IMG/VR virus record: IMGVR_UViG_3300044799_000904
Coordinates: 1 to 31,494 of that record
Source: a virus
Strand: one strand, 5' to 3'
DNA: 31,494 nucleotides
Both the position numbers and the translations under genes were made by a program. Under the pieces are notes generated by a model. The model was given only the letters and a program-made list of their open reading frames with translations, was not told where the DNA came from and searched no databases. Below, piece by piece: positions 15,229-22,260 of the stretch. Each line of letters starts with the position of its first letter. The first letter of the stretch is position 1.

Positions 15229-15420
15229 TCATTTCTCCTGCTCCACCGTGGTCATCCGTTGCCCACAGTTGCGGCACTCGCGCCGTCGGACGAGCTTGCC
15301 GCCCGAGGTCCGACGCGTGTACACGACGTAGAAGTGCCGGCAGCCGCATCGCCGACACGCTAGGCCGAGCGTGGACGGTTCAGGCGACCAGGACTTCCGC
15401 TGTCCCGCGATCTCGGCCAT
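15229..15420 (-). CDS. NrdR-like zinc-ribbon protein
   Basis: A 63-residue protein consisting almost only of a zinc ribbon: CRRCGCRHFYVVYTRR, then KLVRRRECRNCGQRMTTVE. The C-x2-C...C-x2-C spacing, the TR, the RRRxC and the C-terminal TTVE strongly resemble the N-terminal zinc ribbon of the NrdR repressor; the ATP-cone that completes NrdR is missing. Such stand-alone ribbons occur in phage genomes and probably bind DNA. ATG at 15418-15420 is chosen over the ATG six bases upstream because GGAGG then has an 8-base spacing. It overlaps the terminase stop codon (ATGA). Confidence 0.65.
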   Translation of the reverse strand: MAEIAGQRKSWSPEPSTLGLACRRCGCRHFYVVYTRRTSGGKLVRRRECRNCGQRMTTVEQEK

Positions 15421-17705
15421 CACCATTTCCTCCGCAGGTCTTCCTGCGTATAGCGTTTCCTCTGCCGTTGCGGCGTGCTCTCGCCCGGGGATTTCACGCC
15501 GATCATGCTGGCCGCAGCGGCGCAGCCAACCAGACAGTCGAACCAGTGGTTGTCCGGCCGCGTCGGCCACGGCGACCACTCGCGGACCACGCCGCCGGGG
15601 CCGATGACCTCGACCCACTTCTCCGACCGGGCCACGTGCTCGGCGATCAGTTCGTGCTGGCGCACGTCCTTTGCGAACAGGCTGATGCAGCCTCGGTCGC
15701 CGGCTGCGGTCATCAGCCCTTCATGCACGAACCGCTTCCAGTAGTTCACGTCCACCAGGACGTGCGGGAACTGCCCCGTCTTGCGGACGTTGGGGATGTA
15801 CCAGTAATGCCCGATGGTCTCGCCGGGCCTGCGGGCGTACTCGGCGATGGGCTTACGGCTGGCGCGGATACCCACGCCCTTGGACAGCATCATGACAGCG
15901 CCGCCAGCCTTGTGTTTCACGTCGGCGACGATGCCGGGCTTGTACCCCATGTCCACCAGGAGACGGTCGATCCGCATCAGGCTTCCGCCCCGGCTCCAGT
16001 CCCGGCCCAGATACGCCGAGACGAGCCGCTCCAGCCCCGCGTGAATGGCCCCATCCACGCCCGCGCCGGGGAAGGTCCGTCCCAGCGTCCGCGTGGCGTC
16101 GGCCAGTGTGAACGCCGAGCGGCGCTGCTCGGGGAACGTGCCGTAATCGATGACGTATCCGGTGAACGTCTCCTCCCAGGCGCAGACGGCGTAGAACAGC
16201 AGCCGGTCGTGCACGTCGATGAACATGGTGAGCTTCGTGCAGGCCGGCGGCACCTCGCCGCGCTTGTAGCCGCTCGTCTTCTGGCAGACCTGCTCGACGG
16301 TGAGGACCTGGTCGCTGGTCTGCGGGAGCGCCGGCTCGTTCTGGTACTCGGCGGCGAAGGCCTCCGGGCCGACCTTCAGTTTCAGGTTCATGGCGTGCTG
16401 GAGGGCGCTGATCTCCCCGGACTTTTCGTCGAACCGTTGCGGCCACGCGATCTTCGCCCCCTCGTCCATCGCCGCCTGGCGCTGGCGGTAGAACTCCGTC
16501 GCGGCGGCCTTGCCCTGGCTACGCCGAATCTCCGCGTAATCCTCCCAGAGCTTCTCGTCGGCCGGGAAGGCGCAGACCAGGGCGGTGCACTCGCTGTCCC
16601 ACTCCGGGTACCTCTCCCGGTCCAGCACGGTGTCGGCCAGGTCGCCCTCATACATCTTCGTGCAGGTCATCAACGCGGAGATCTGCTCGCCGGGACCGGC
16701 CATGCCCAGCACGTCGCCATTCAGGAGCTCCAGGCGCTTCCTCGTCTGGTCCACCGAGCGGGCCGACTCCCGCGTCTGCGGGTCGTCCAGGAGCACCAGT
16801 GACGGCCGGATGATCGAGCCGTCCACGCGGCTGTGCTGCTGGCCGCGCATGTTCGCGTCCAGGCTCGTCGTCGTGATGATCGAGCCGCAAGACGGACTGG
16901 CGTCGTAGCCGTCCTGCCGCAGCGCCGCCGGCAGGTCCTCTCCCGAAAAACCCTCGACGGTCGGGAAGACCAGCTTGTTCTGGCCCCAGTGGACGTGCGT
17001 CAGCCGCCCGCGGCAGTGCTGCTGGAGCTGGCGCTTGGAGGAGTTCTCCAGGCACCGCAGCGGATAGACGGCCTCGGGGAAGTCGGCCAGCAACAGCGGG
17101 TTCTCCAGGGCGTGCTTCCTGATCGGCAGCAGCAGCTCCTTGGCGCGGTCGTCGGCGGCCCCGATCAGGCAGACGAACGGCCTGTAGCCGTAGAGTATCG
17201 CCCAAAGCCCCGAGCACCGCGCCAGCGTGGTCTTGCCCGACCCGCGCGGCATGGCAAAGGCGAACAGACCGCCTTCCCGGACGGCCTTCTCGATCTTGGC
17301 GATCACACGAAGATGGTCCTCCGACCACGGCCGGTAGAATGCCGCCGGGAAGTATGTCTCGCAGAACAGCCGAAAGGACGCCCCGCAGTCCTTGCGGCGC
17401 GGATAGTCCTCGACCTCCGGGATCGGGTAGATGTCCTGGCTGGCCTTGGTGGCCGCACGGTTCTTCTCGGCCTGGCGACGGCGGGCCTCGACATAGTCCA
17501 CCTTCACCGGACGGGGCTTGTCCAATTCCCCGACCAGCCACCGGGCGTAGCGGACCAGATGGATGTGCGTGCCGTCCCCGAAGCGGAAGGCCCCGGCGTC
17601 CATCTGGCGGCGCAGGCGCGAGCGGGTCAGCGCCTCGCCCAGCGGAGTGGCGTTGACGAGCTGGAGCAACTCGCTCTGAGTCAGTTGGGTGAGGTCAATC
17701 GCCAT
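15420..17705 (-). CDS. Terminase large subunit with extra N-terminal small-terminase-like domain
   Basis: A 761-residue packaging ATPase/nuclease. The Walker A is at residues 151-160 (AMPRGSGKTT), Walker B near 303-309 (LVLLDDP) with following T-R-E, and the nuclease aspartate at about 497 (MFIDVHD), with a further acidic site later around DMGYKPG. It cuts and pumps phage DNA into the prohead through the portal. Residues 1-62 are an additional domain: LTQSELLQLVN ... DGTHIHLVRYARWL. The same DGT-x3-LV-YA-WL pattern occurs in the 86-residue protein encoded just upstream. The C-terminus is basic (RQRKRYTQEDLRRKW). The gene overlaps its upstream neighbour by 11 bases and the zinc-ribbon gene by one. 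Confidence 0.9.
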   Translation of the reverse strand: MAIDLTQLTQSELLQLVNATPLGEALTRSRLRRQMDAGAFRFGDGTHIHLVRYARWLVGELDKPRPVKVDYVEARRRQAEKNRAATKASQDIYPIPEVEDYPRRKDCGASFRLFCETYFPAAFYRPWSEDHLRVIAKIEKAVREGGLFAFAMPRGSGKTTLARCSGLWAILYGYRPFVCLIGAADDRAKELLLPIRKHALENPLLLADFPEAVYPLRCLENSSKRQLQQHCRGRLTHVHWGQNKLVFPTVEGFSGEDLPAALRQDGYDASPSCGSIITTTSLDANMRGQQHSRVDGSIIRPSLVLLDDPQTRESARSVDQTRKRLELLNGDVLGMAGPGEQISALMTCTKMYEGDLADTVLDRERYPEWDSECTALVCAFPADEKLWEDYAEIRRSQGKAAATEFYRQRQAAMDEGAKIAWPQRFDEKSGEISALQHAMNLKLKVGPEAFAAEYQNEPALPQTSDQVLTVEQVCQKTSGYKRGEVPPACTKLTMFIDVHDRLLFYAVCAWEETFTGYVIDYGTFPEQRRSAFTLADATRTLGRTFPGAGVDGAIHAGLERLVSAYLGRDWSRGGSLMRIDRLLVDMGYKPGIVADVKHKAGGAVMMLSKGVGIRASRKPIAEYARRPGETIGHYWYIPNVRKTGQFPHVLVDVNYWKRFVHEGLMTAAGDRGCISLFAKDVRQHELIAEHVARSEKWVEVIGPGGVVREWSPWPTRPDNHWFDCLVGCAAAASMIGVKSPGESTPQRQRKRYTQEDLRRKW

Positions 17706-17955
17706 CGCTTCCGGCCAGTTGCCTGTTGAGCCAGGCCGCGTAGTTCACCAAGTTGACCGTCCCGTCCGCCGCCGTCGGCGCCCCAGCCGCTAGGTGGCTC
17801 CGCACCTTCTCCTCGCTCACGCTCAGCATCCGCGATAGTTGCTCGGCCGTCAGCGCCGCGGGGTTGGCCGGCCCGACCGCGACGTTGCCGCCGGCGGCGC
17901 CGGAACCCGCTACCGGGGTAGGTACAGGGGTGGAACAATCTTCGCTAGTCGCCAT
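17695..17955 (-). CDS. Small-terminase-like DNA-binding protein
   Basis: An 86-residue protein. The first 35 residues are Pro/Ala/Gly-rich and probably disordered. The rest is a helix-turn-helix-like domain: LTAEQLSRMLSVSEEKVRSHLAAG, then DGTVNLVNYAAWLNRQL. Located directly before the large terminase with an 11-base overlap, it is a good candidate for the small terminase subunit that recognises the packaging site. It resembles the N-terminal domain of the large terminase. It is shorter than usual small terminases (commonly 120-180 residues). The ATG at 17953-17955 has AGGGG upstream. It is the first gene of the packaging unit and is divergent from the plus-strand block. Confidence 0.6.
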   Translation of the reverse strand: MATSEDCSTPVPTPVAGSGAAGGNVAVGPANPAALTAEQLSRMLSVSEEKVRSHLAAGAPTAADGTVNLVNYAAWLNRQLAGSDGD

Positions 17956-18082
17956 AAGTCTTTACCCCTGCGAATCATGCAACATGGCGGAATCTACATG
18001 GATTCCCGGCAATTGCCTTGGCGGGGTGCGGATTCCATGGCCTCATGTGCTCGTGAACATGGGATACGGAAAGGACAGAACG
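17956..18082. promoter_or_regulatory. Divergent promoter/operator region between packaging genes and plus-strand block
   Basis: This 127-base gap lies between divergent genes and should hold promoters for both. It contains an inverted repeat ggaatc-tacatg-gattcc (17989-18006) and a third half-site gattcc at 18031-18036, 30 bases after the second, about three helical turns. Each gattcc is next to a catgg. This looks like an operator for a dimeric regulator, but no clear -35/-10 boxes can be read. The last 16 bases are the ribosome site of the next gene. Confidence 0.4.
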
Positions 18083-18367
18083 ATGAACGCCAAGAACGCA
18101 CGAAGACCCGCCTCCGCCAAGGCTACGGTGGGCAGGCCCAAGACAACCGCCGCGGAGGCCGCCCTCCAGCGGCAGGCGACGGTGAAGTTCCTGATGTCCC
18201 CCGGCCGGTGGGGACGGCCGAAAATCCAGACGCTCGGCTGGAAGCGGCTGGCCGCCATCTACGCCGCGACCGCCCCTGGCAGCGCCGTCCGCAAGACCAT
18301 CAACGCCGAGGCTCGGCGGTGCGGCTACACGCCGCGAACCATCCTGGCCCTCAACGCGGAAGAGTGA
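18083..18367 (+). CDS. Small basic protein of plus-strand block, unknown
   Basis: A 94-residue protein, strongly basic and Ala-rich: MNAKNARRPASAKATVGRPK, then AAEAALQRQATVKFLMSPGRWGRPKIQTLGWKRLAAIYAATAPGSAV. It may be DNA- or RNA-binding. No family is recognised. The ATG at 18083 is preceded by GGAAAGGACAGAACG; the same cassette occurs before the HARE-HTH gene at 19049. Its residues about 12-19 (AKATVGRP) come from a dispersed palindromic repeat that seems to have been built into the gene. It is first in a four-gene plus-strand unit, 3 bases before the next gene. Confidence 0.6.
   Translation: MNAKNARRPASAKATVGRPKTTAAEAALQRQATVKFLMSPGRWGRPKIQTLGWKRLAAIYAATAPGSAVRKTINAEARRCGYTPRTILALNAEE
18110..18132. 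repeat. Dispersed palindromic repeat copy A, inside a gene
   Basis: This 23-base stretch matches 26828-26850 at 19 of 23 positions in the same window orientation. Both are imperfect palindromes built around gcc...ggc. Here it is read in frame as SAKATVGRP. The copies lie in unrelated genes on opposite strands, so common ancestry of the genes cannot explain the match. Confidence 0.55.
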
Positions 18368-18370
18368 ACC

Positions 18371-18655
18371 ATGAAGATCACGCGAATCGACATCGAAGGC
18401 CCCAACGGCACGGCCACCATCACGCGGGAAGGACGGGACATCCGCATCGATGGTCGCTACCTGGTGAAGGCGGTCGAGGCCAAGGACGGACGGACCGCCT
18501 TGGTCAGCGAGGGCTTCCAACTCCTGGGTGACGCCCGCAATGCGGAATACAACCGCACCGTCGCCGGACTCCTTCAGGCCACGCTGGACGGCTACCGCGG
18601 AACCAACGGCGACGTGGCGGACTACCTGCGAGTCATTGAGACATTCGCCGACTGA
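18371..18655 (+). CDS. Small hypothetical protein of plus-strand block
   Basis: A 94-residue protein: MKITRIDIEGPNGTATITREG then DIRIDGRYLVKAVEAKDGRTALVSEGFQLLGD, ending in a helical part (TVAGLLQATLDGYRGTNGDVADYLRVIETF). The N-terminal half looks like a small beta sheet. No family is recognised, and there is no membrane segment or Cys. It starts 3 bases after the previous stop codon, so it is translated from the same message. Confidence 0.6.
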   Translation: MKITRIDIEGPNGTATITREGRDIRIDGRYLVKAVEAKDGRTALVSEGFQLLGDARNAEYNRTVAGLLQATLDGYRGTNGDVADYLRVIETFAD

Positions 18656-18688
18656 CCCATCGGCGAGGACAGAGACAAGGAGAGCACC

Positions 18689-19006
18689 ATGAAGCGAGAA
18701 CGAGCCAAGACCTACGAGGCGACCGTCCGCGGGCAGAAGCGACGGGTGACTATCCCTGACCGGGCGGACGACCACGGCCAGGCCGTGGAGAGCCTTCGCG
18801 ACGCCGCGGCGCTGCTGCGGGGGCTGCGCCTGGACGTGCACTTCCCCGGCTGGGACGAGGTGCACGGGGACGAAGACAGCCGCCAGCACGTCCGCCTGGC
18901 GGTCCAGGCCATCGCGGCCGAGGGCGTCTCGCCGCACGACGCGACGGGCGTCTCGACCGACAGCCTGGCCGAGCTGGTCCAGTACATCGCGGACATCCTG
19001 GAGTAA
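18689..19006 (+). CDS. Small hypothetical protein of plus-strand block
   Basis: A 105-residue acidic protein after a basic start (MKRERAKTYEATVRGQKRRVTI), with a helical middle (QAVESLRDAAALLRGLRLD) and an Asp/Glu/His-rich segment (HFPGWDEVHGDEDSRQHV) that could bind metal. It ends LAELVQYIADILE. A good AAGGAG site lies upstream of the ATG. Not recognised as a known family. The leader of 33 bases carries GGACAGAGACAAGGAGAG, similar to the leaders of the other genes in this block. Confidence 0.6.
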   Translation: MKRERAKTYEATVRGQKRRVTIPDRADDHGQAVESLRDAAALLRGLRLDVHFPGWDEVHGDEDSRQHVRLAVQAIAAEGVSPHDATGVSTDSLAELVQYIADILE

Positions 19007-19048
19007 CCCACCGGCCCCGACCGGGGCCCCAACGGAAAGGACAGAACC

Positions 19049-19852
19049 ATGAAGAAGCAGGACGTACAGATTGGCGCGACCTACCTGGCCAAGGTCTCCG
19101 GCAAGCTGGCCAAGGTCCGCATCGCGAGCGAAAGCCGCCACGGCGGCTGGGACGCGGTGAACGTCGAGACGAAGCGCTCGGTCCGCATCAAGAGTCCCCA
19201 GCGCCTGCGGCGGCTGGTCCAGGCCGCGGCGGGCAGCGGACCCGCGGCCCGGGAGGCTGGCAAGCTCAAGACGACCGAGATCATCGGCAAGGTCTACAGC
19301 ACCAAGATTGGCGGCATCATGTACCCCGTCCGCGTGGACCGCTACGAGGACGGGCTGTGCTTCTGCACGAACCTTCGCAGCGGGTTGACCCACCTGGCCA
19401 AGCGCCAGGACCTCAAGGGTTCCGGCCAGAGCTTCGAGGATTGGCAGGCCGCCGAGGAGCGCCAGCGGGCGGGAGGTGCCACCACCGCCGCCGAGCAGAA
19501 GCCGTCCGACAAGGCCCAGGCCGCACTGAAAGAGGCTGCCAAGGTGACTAGCAAGGTCCTGGGCGTGCCGGTTGGGGTCGTGCAGTTCAAGGCCAAGGCC
19601 GGCGGCAAGGCCGCAAAGACGGAGCGCAAACTGAGCGGCCTGGATGCCGCGGCGCAGGTCCTGGCCCACGCCAAGACGCCCCTGACCGCCGGAGAGATGG
19701 TCCAGCGGATGCTGGAGGGCAAGCTCTGGAAGACCTCCGGGAAGACCCCGGCGGCGACCATCTACGCGGCCATCATCCGCGAGATCGCCACCAAGGGTAA
19801 GGACGCCCGCTTCCGCAAGGTCGCCCGCGGCAAGTTCGAGTTGGCGAAGTAG
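19049..19852 (+). CDS. HARE-HTH domain protein
   Basis: A 267-residue basic protein. The C-terminal 70 residues (LDAAAQVLAHAKTPLTAGEM, KTSGKTPAATIYAAIIREIA, RFRKVARGKFELA) are a HARE-HTH domain, a winged helix found in RNA polymerase delta, restriction enzymes and chromatin proteins and thought to sense DNA modification. The N-terminus has a small beta module (IGATYLAKVSGKLAKVRI), a second one around residues 75-110, and a charged Ala/Lys-rich linker. As the last gene of the plus-strand block, it faces two DNA methyltransferases encoded convergently 9 bases away. A link between modified DNA and this reader-type domain is attractive but inferred. Ribosome site: GGAAAGGACAGAACC. Confidence 0.75.
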   Translation: MKKQDVQIGATYLAKVSGKLAKVRIASESRHGGWDAVNVETKRSVRIKSPQRLRRLVQAAAGSGPAAREAGKLKTTEIIGKVYSTKIGGIMYPVRVDRYEDGLCFCTNLRSGLTHLAKRQDLKGSGQSFEDWQAAEERQRAGGATTAAEQKPSDKAQAALKEAAKVTSKVLGVPVGVVQFKAKAGGKAAKTERKLSGLDAAAQVLAHAKTPLTAGEMVQRMLEGKLWKTSGKTPAATIYAAIIREIATKGKDARFRKVARGKFELAK

Positions 19853-19861
19853 CGCCACCAT

Positions 19862-20683
19862 CTACGATCCCCCAACCACCCCGGCCTGCTCGGCCGGGGT
19901 TCTCTCTCCCGAAGCGTTCGCCGCGACCCTTTCGGCCTTCTTCCCGGTGAACTTCTCCCATCGCTGGACGATCACGTCGCAGTAGAGCGGGTCGATCTCC
20001 ATCAGGAACGCACGGCGGCTGGTCTGCTCGCAGGCGATCAGCGTGCTGCCGGAGCCCCCGAAGAGGTCCAGCACGACCTGTCCAGTCCGCGAGGAGTTGG
20101 TAACGGCACGCGCGACCAGCTCGACGGGCTTCATGGTCGGGTGGTCGTCGCTGACGCGGGGGCGGGCGATCTCCCACACGTCGTCCAGATCCCGCCGGTC
20201 GCAGAACGAGGATTCCCCCTTCGTGTGCCAGCCGTACCAGAGCGGCTCGTACCGGCGGTGGTACTTGCTCCGGCCCAGGACGAAGAGATCCTTGACCCAG
20301 ATCACCGTGGCCGACCAGTGGAACCCGCAGTCACGAAGGACCGCGTCCAGGCGCGGCCACTCCGAGGCGCCGAGGATACAGTACACGTCGCCCGTCACGA
20401 CGGCCGGGACCCGCGTGATCCAGGATTCCAGGAACGCCTGGTACTCCGCCGGGGAGAGATCGTCGTTCTGCAGACCCGGTCGTTGCCGGTGCCTGGGGTT
20501 CGCGTCGCCCCCGATGGCGACGTTCCACGGGGGGTCGGTGAACAGCATGGTCGCCTTCTGGCCCTCCATCAGCGTCGTCAGATCGGCGCCCTTCGTGGAA
20601 TCCCCGCAGAGCAGCCGATGCCGCGATTCCACGGGCGCCTCGAACTGGCTTCCGCATCGCCGGCACAGGCACTGGCGATTCAT
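19862..20683 (-). CDS. DNA methyltransferase, beta class (DPPW), with N-terminal zinc knuckle
   Basis: A 273-residue protein. ATG at 20681-20683 is chosen because GGAGG lies upstream and the ATG overlaps the stop codon of the previous methyltransferase. The N-terminus has CLCRRCGSQF, then HRLLCGDST, the usual entry to phage/ParB-linked methylases. Motif IV is FTDPPWN (near residue 70) and the SAM-binding motif I is LDLFGGSGSTLIA (near 215-227), so the order IV-then-I is of the beta class. It would methylate adenine N6 or cytosine N4 in a sequence not deducible here. It is last of the ParB-methylase-methylase chain. Its coding end contains a hairpin that may act as terminator for the plus-strand genes. 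Confidence 0.85.
   Translation of the reverse strand: MNRQCLCRRCGSQFEAPVESRHRLLCGDSTKGADLTTLMEGQKATMLFTDPPWNVAIGGDANPRHRQRPGLQNDDLSPAEYQAFLESWITRVPAVVTGDVYCILGASEWPRLDAVLRDCGFHWSATVIWVKDLFVLGRSKYHRRYEPLWYGWHTKGESSFCDRRDLDDVWEIARPRVSDDHPTMKPVELVARAVTNSSRTGQVVLDLFGGSGSTLIACEQTSRRAFLMEIDPLYCDVIVQRWEKFTGKKAERVAANASGERTPAEQAGVVGGS
19879..19908 (+). terminator. Hairpin ending the plus-strand block
   Basis: A perfect 8-bp stem ccccggcc/ggccgggg with a 5-base loop begins 26 bases after the stop codon of the HARE-HTH gene and is followed by ttctctctc on the plus strand. It lies inside the last codons of the convergent methyltransferase gene. The T-content is modest, so efficiency is uncertain. Confidence 0.5.
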
Positions 20684-21528
20684 GGCCTTGCCTCCGGCTC
20701 GATTGAACTCGCCGAAATCCGAACGGCCTTCCGGCCGGTGAAGTTCTCCCACCGCTGGACCGCGACATCCACGTAGAGAGGCTCGAGTTCGATCCCGAAG
20801 CACCGCCTTCCGAGCTGCTCGGCCGCGATGAGGGTCGTGCCGGAGCCCAGGAACGGCTCCAGGACCACGGACCCCGGCGGCGTGAAGTGGGTGAGAGCCC
20901 AGATCGCCAGATGGACCGGCATGGTCGCCGCATGCTCTTGGGATGCGATGTTTTCGCCGGAGGCCCCGGGGCCGCCGTAGACGTTGCTCACGGTGCCGTG
21001 GAATTGGGCGGTCTCAATCGCTCGGGATGCCTCCTCGGCCGGCGAGAAGACAACGAGTAGCTCGAACCGGGAGTTCATGACCTTCCGGGCCATGGCGGGC
21101 TGCCCTCCGCCCTTACACCAGACGGCCAGGTCGGCCAAGTGGGTCGCGTTGTCCGCCATCCACCGCAGGACCACCCGCTTGTTCCCGGCGAGGAGCTGGA
21201 TGTTCACCATCAGCACGCGGCAGTGCGCCAGCGCCTGGGTGAAGAAGCCATCCAGGAGCTGGCGGTACTCCTCCGGCGTGCGGCTATCGCTGTCGTGGAT
21301 GTACTTGCTGTCGACCCGGCTGGCATTGCCCCCGAGGGCGTTGTTGCCGGCGTTGTACGGCGGCGACGTGAAGCCCAGATCCGCCTTCTGGCCATTCATC
21401 ACCCGCGCCACGTCGGCCGCGCTAGTACTGTCGCCGCAGAGAACACGATGCCGGGATTGGACCGGGGCATCGAAGGGCTTGCCGCACTTCTTGCAGGTGC
21501 AGGCCTGCCTGTCCGGTAGGCAGGTCAT
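20680..21528 (-). CDS. DNA methyltransferase, beta class (TSPPY), with palindromic insertion in its start
   Basis: A 282-residue methyltransferase. It opens MTC then LPDRQACTC then KKCGKPFDAPVQSRHRVLCGDST. Motif IV is GFTSPPYNAG (near residue 53) and motif I is EPFLGSGTTLIAAEQ (near 238), a beta-class arrangement typical of N4-cytosine or N6-adenine enzymes. The nine residues LPDRQACTC are encoded by a 27-bp insertion that carries a palindrome and splits a C-x-x-C zinc knuckle. The ATG overlaps the ParB-like gene stop codon (ATGA), and its own stop overlaps the next methyltransferase start. It is paralogous in layout to that neighbour but clearly diverged. Confidence 0.85.
   Translation of the reverse strand: MTCLPDRQACTCKKCGKPFDAPVQSRHRVLCGDSTSAADVARVMNGQKADLGFTSPPYNAGNNALGGNASRVDSKYIHDSDSRTPEEYRQLLDGFFTQALAHCRVLMVNIQLLAGNKRVVLRWMADNATHLADLAVWCKGGGQPAMARKVMNSRFELLVVFSPAEEASRAIETAQFHGTVSNVYGGPGASGENIASQEHAATMPVHLAIWALTHFTPPGSVVLEPFLGSGTTLIAAEQLGRRCFGIELEPLYVDVAVQRWENFTGRKAVRISASSIEPEARP
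21493..21525. repeat. 27-bp palindromic insertion flanked by 6-bp direct repeats
   Basis: On the plus strand gcaggt occurs at 21493-21498 and again at 21520-21525, exactly 27 bases apart. Between them lie 21 bases containing the inverted pair cctgcc/ggcagg. Removing one unit leaves the methyltransferase in frame and restores the start MTCKKCGKPF, which matches the architecture of the sister gene (MNRQCLCRRCG). It therefore looks like a recent in-frame insertion with target duplication. Confidence 0.6.
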
Positions 21529-22052
21529 ATCGGGTTCTCTTCGCCGCAGTGCGGGCACTTGACGTAGGCACCGAGCAGCCACAGGTCGCCCGGCTTGGTG
21601 ATGGCCTCATCCGGGAGCATCGGCACCTCGTCGGGATCGGTGAGGCCAGCTTGGACACCCCCGTCCAGCAGCTTGGCCAGTTCCTTCTCGTCGAATCCGA
21701 GCAGGGACAGGTCGAAGTCGGCCGCCTGGAGGTCCTTCAGCTCGATGGGCAACAGCTCGTAGTTCCACTCCGACAGCGTCGCGGTCTGGTTGTCCGCAAG
21801 GCGGTAGGCGCGAACCTGCTCGGGGGAGAGGTCGCGGGCTACGTGGACCGGCACCTTCGCCAGCCCGAGCTTCTTCGCCGCCTTCCACCGCGTGTGGCCG
21901 ACGATGATGACGCCGTCGGGGTCCACCACGATGGGCTGGCGGAAGCCGAACTCCCGCAAACTGGTCGCCACCGCGTCCACGGCCTGGTCATTCTGACGCG
22001 GGTTGCTCTCGTAGGGTCGGATGTCGTCGATGTTCCGCAGCTCGATGTCCAT
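21525..22052 (-). CDS. ParB-like protein linked to DNA methyltransferases
   Basis: A 175-residue protein with a ParB N-terminal domain: LRNIDDIRPYESNPRQND, then EFGFRQPIVVDPDGVIIVGHTRWKAAKKLGL (the GHTRW-A-K box), VPVHVARDLSPEQVRAYRLADNQTA. The C-terminus reads TKPGDLWLLGAYVKCPHCGEENPI. In many phages TKPGDLWLLG leads straight into HRLLCGDST of a fused methyltransferase; here the chain stops and the methylase follows as a separate gene with an ATGA overlap. The terminal C-x2-C could pair with the C-x2-C at the start of the methylase. The ParB fold here probably binds or nicks DNA and guides the methylase; a partition role is unlikely because no ParA is present. GGAG lies 8 bases before the ATG. 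Confidence 0.85.
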   Translation of the reverse strand: MDIELRNIDDIRPYESNPRQNDQAVDAVATSLREFGFRQPIVVDPDGVIIVGHTRWKAAKKLGLAKVPVHVARDLSPEQVRAYRLADNQTATLSEWNYELLPIELKDLQAADFDLSLLGFDEKELAKLLDGGVQAGLTDPDEVPMLPDEAITKPGDLWLLGAYVKCPHCGEENPI

Positions 22053-22053
22053 G

Positions 22054-22260
22054 TCACGTTCTCCAGGGGTTCACGTCGTCGCGTACAGCGCCCGTCGCTG
22101 CTCTCGATATGTCCTTATCCCTGCTGTGCTTGCCGCCGTGTGCGCCGCCGGAACAAACAAAAAGGATGTTCCCGACTGTTCCCGCCGCGGTCTTCCGCAT
22201 GGGTCGCCGGGAAGGAACCATTCGCGCCTTGCCCACCTTGCCCATCTTGATTCCGCTCAT
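22054..22260 (-). CDS. Small basic hypothetical protein
   Basis: A 68-residue, highly basic protein (MSGIKMGKVGKARMVPSRRP, MRKTAAGTVGNILFVCSGG). It lies between the Cys-rich gene, whose stop codon it overlaps (ATGA), and the ParB-like gene, one base away. No domain is recognised. It is kept because its start overlap and the tight packing fit the operon pattern. Composition suggests nucleic-acid binding; the function is unknown. Confidence 0.4.
   Translation of the reverse strand: MSGIKMGKVGKARMVPSRRPMRKTAAGTVGNILFVCSGGAHGGKHSRDKDISRAATGAVRDDVNPWRT

Noticed and set aside
15468-16802. Plus-strand open frame of 444 codons across the large terminase
   Set aside because: Antisense to the terminase with its Walker A and nuclease motifs; no start signal and only low-complexity text.
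17975-19861. Minus-strand open frame of over 600 codons across the plus-strand block
   Set aside because: It is antisense to four genes that each have a good ribosome site and one of which has a clear HARE-HTH domain; the antisense text is Leu/Gly/Arg/His-rich without any domain.
21525-22052. ParB-like gene considered as part of a plasmid-type partition system
   Set aside because: No ParA-type ATPase or centromere-like repeats adjoin; its C-terminus and neighbours are those of the ParB-methyltransferase family.
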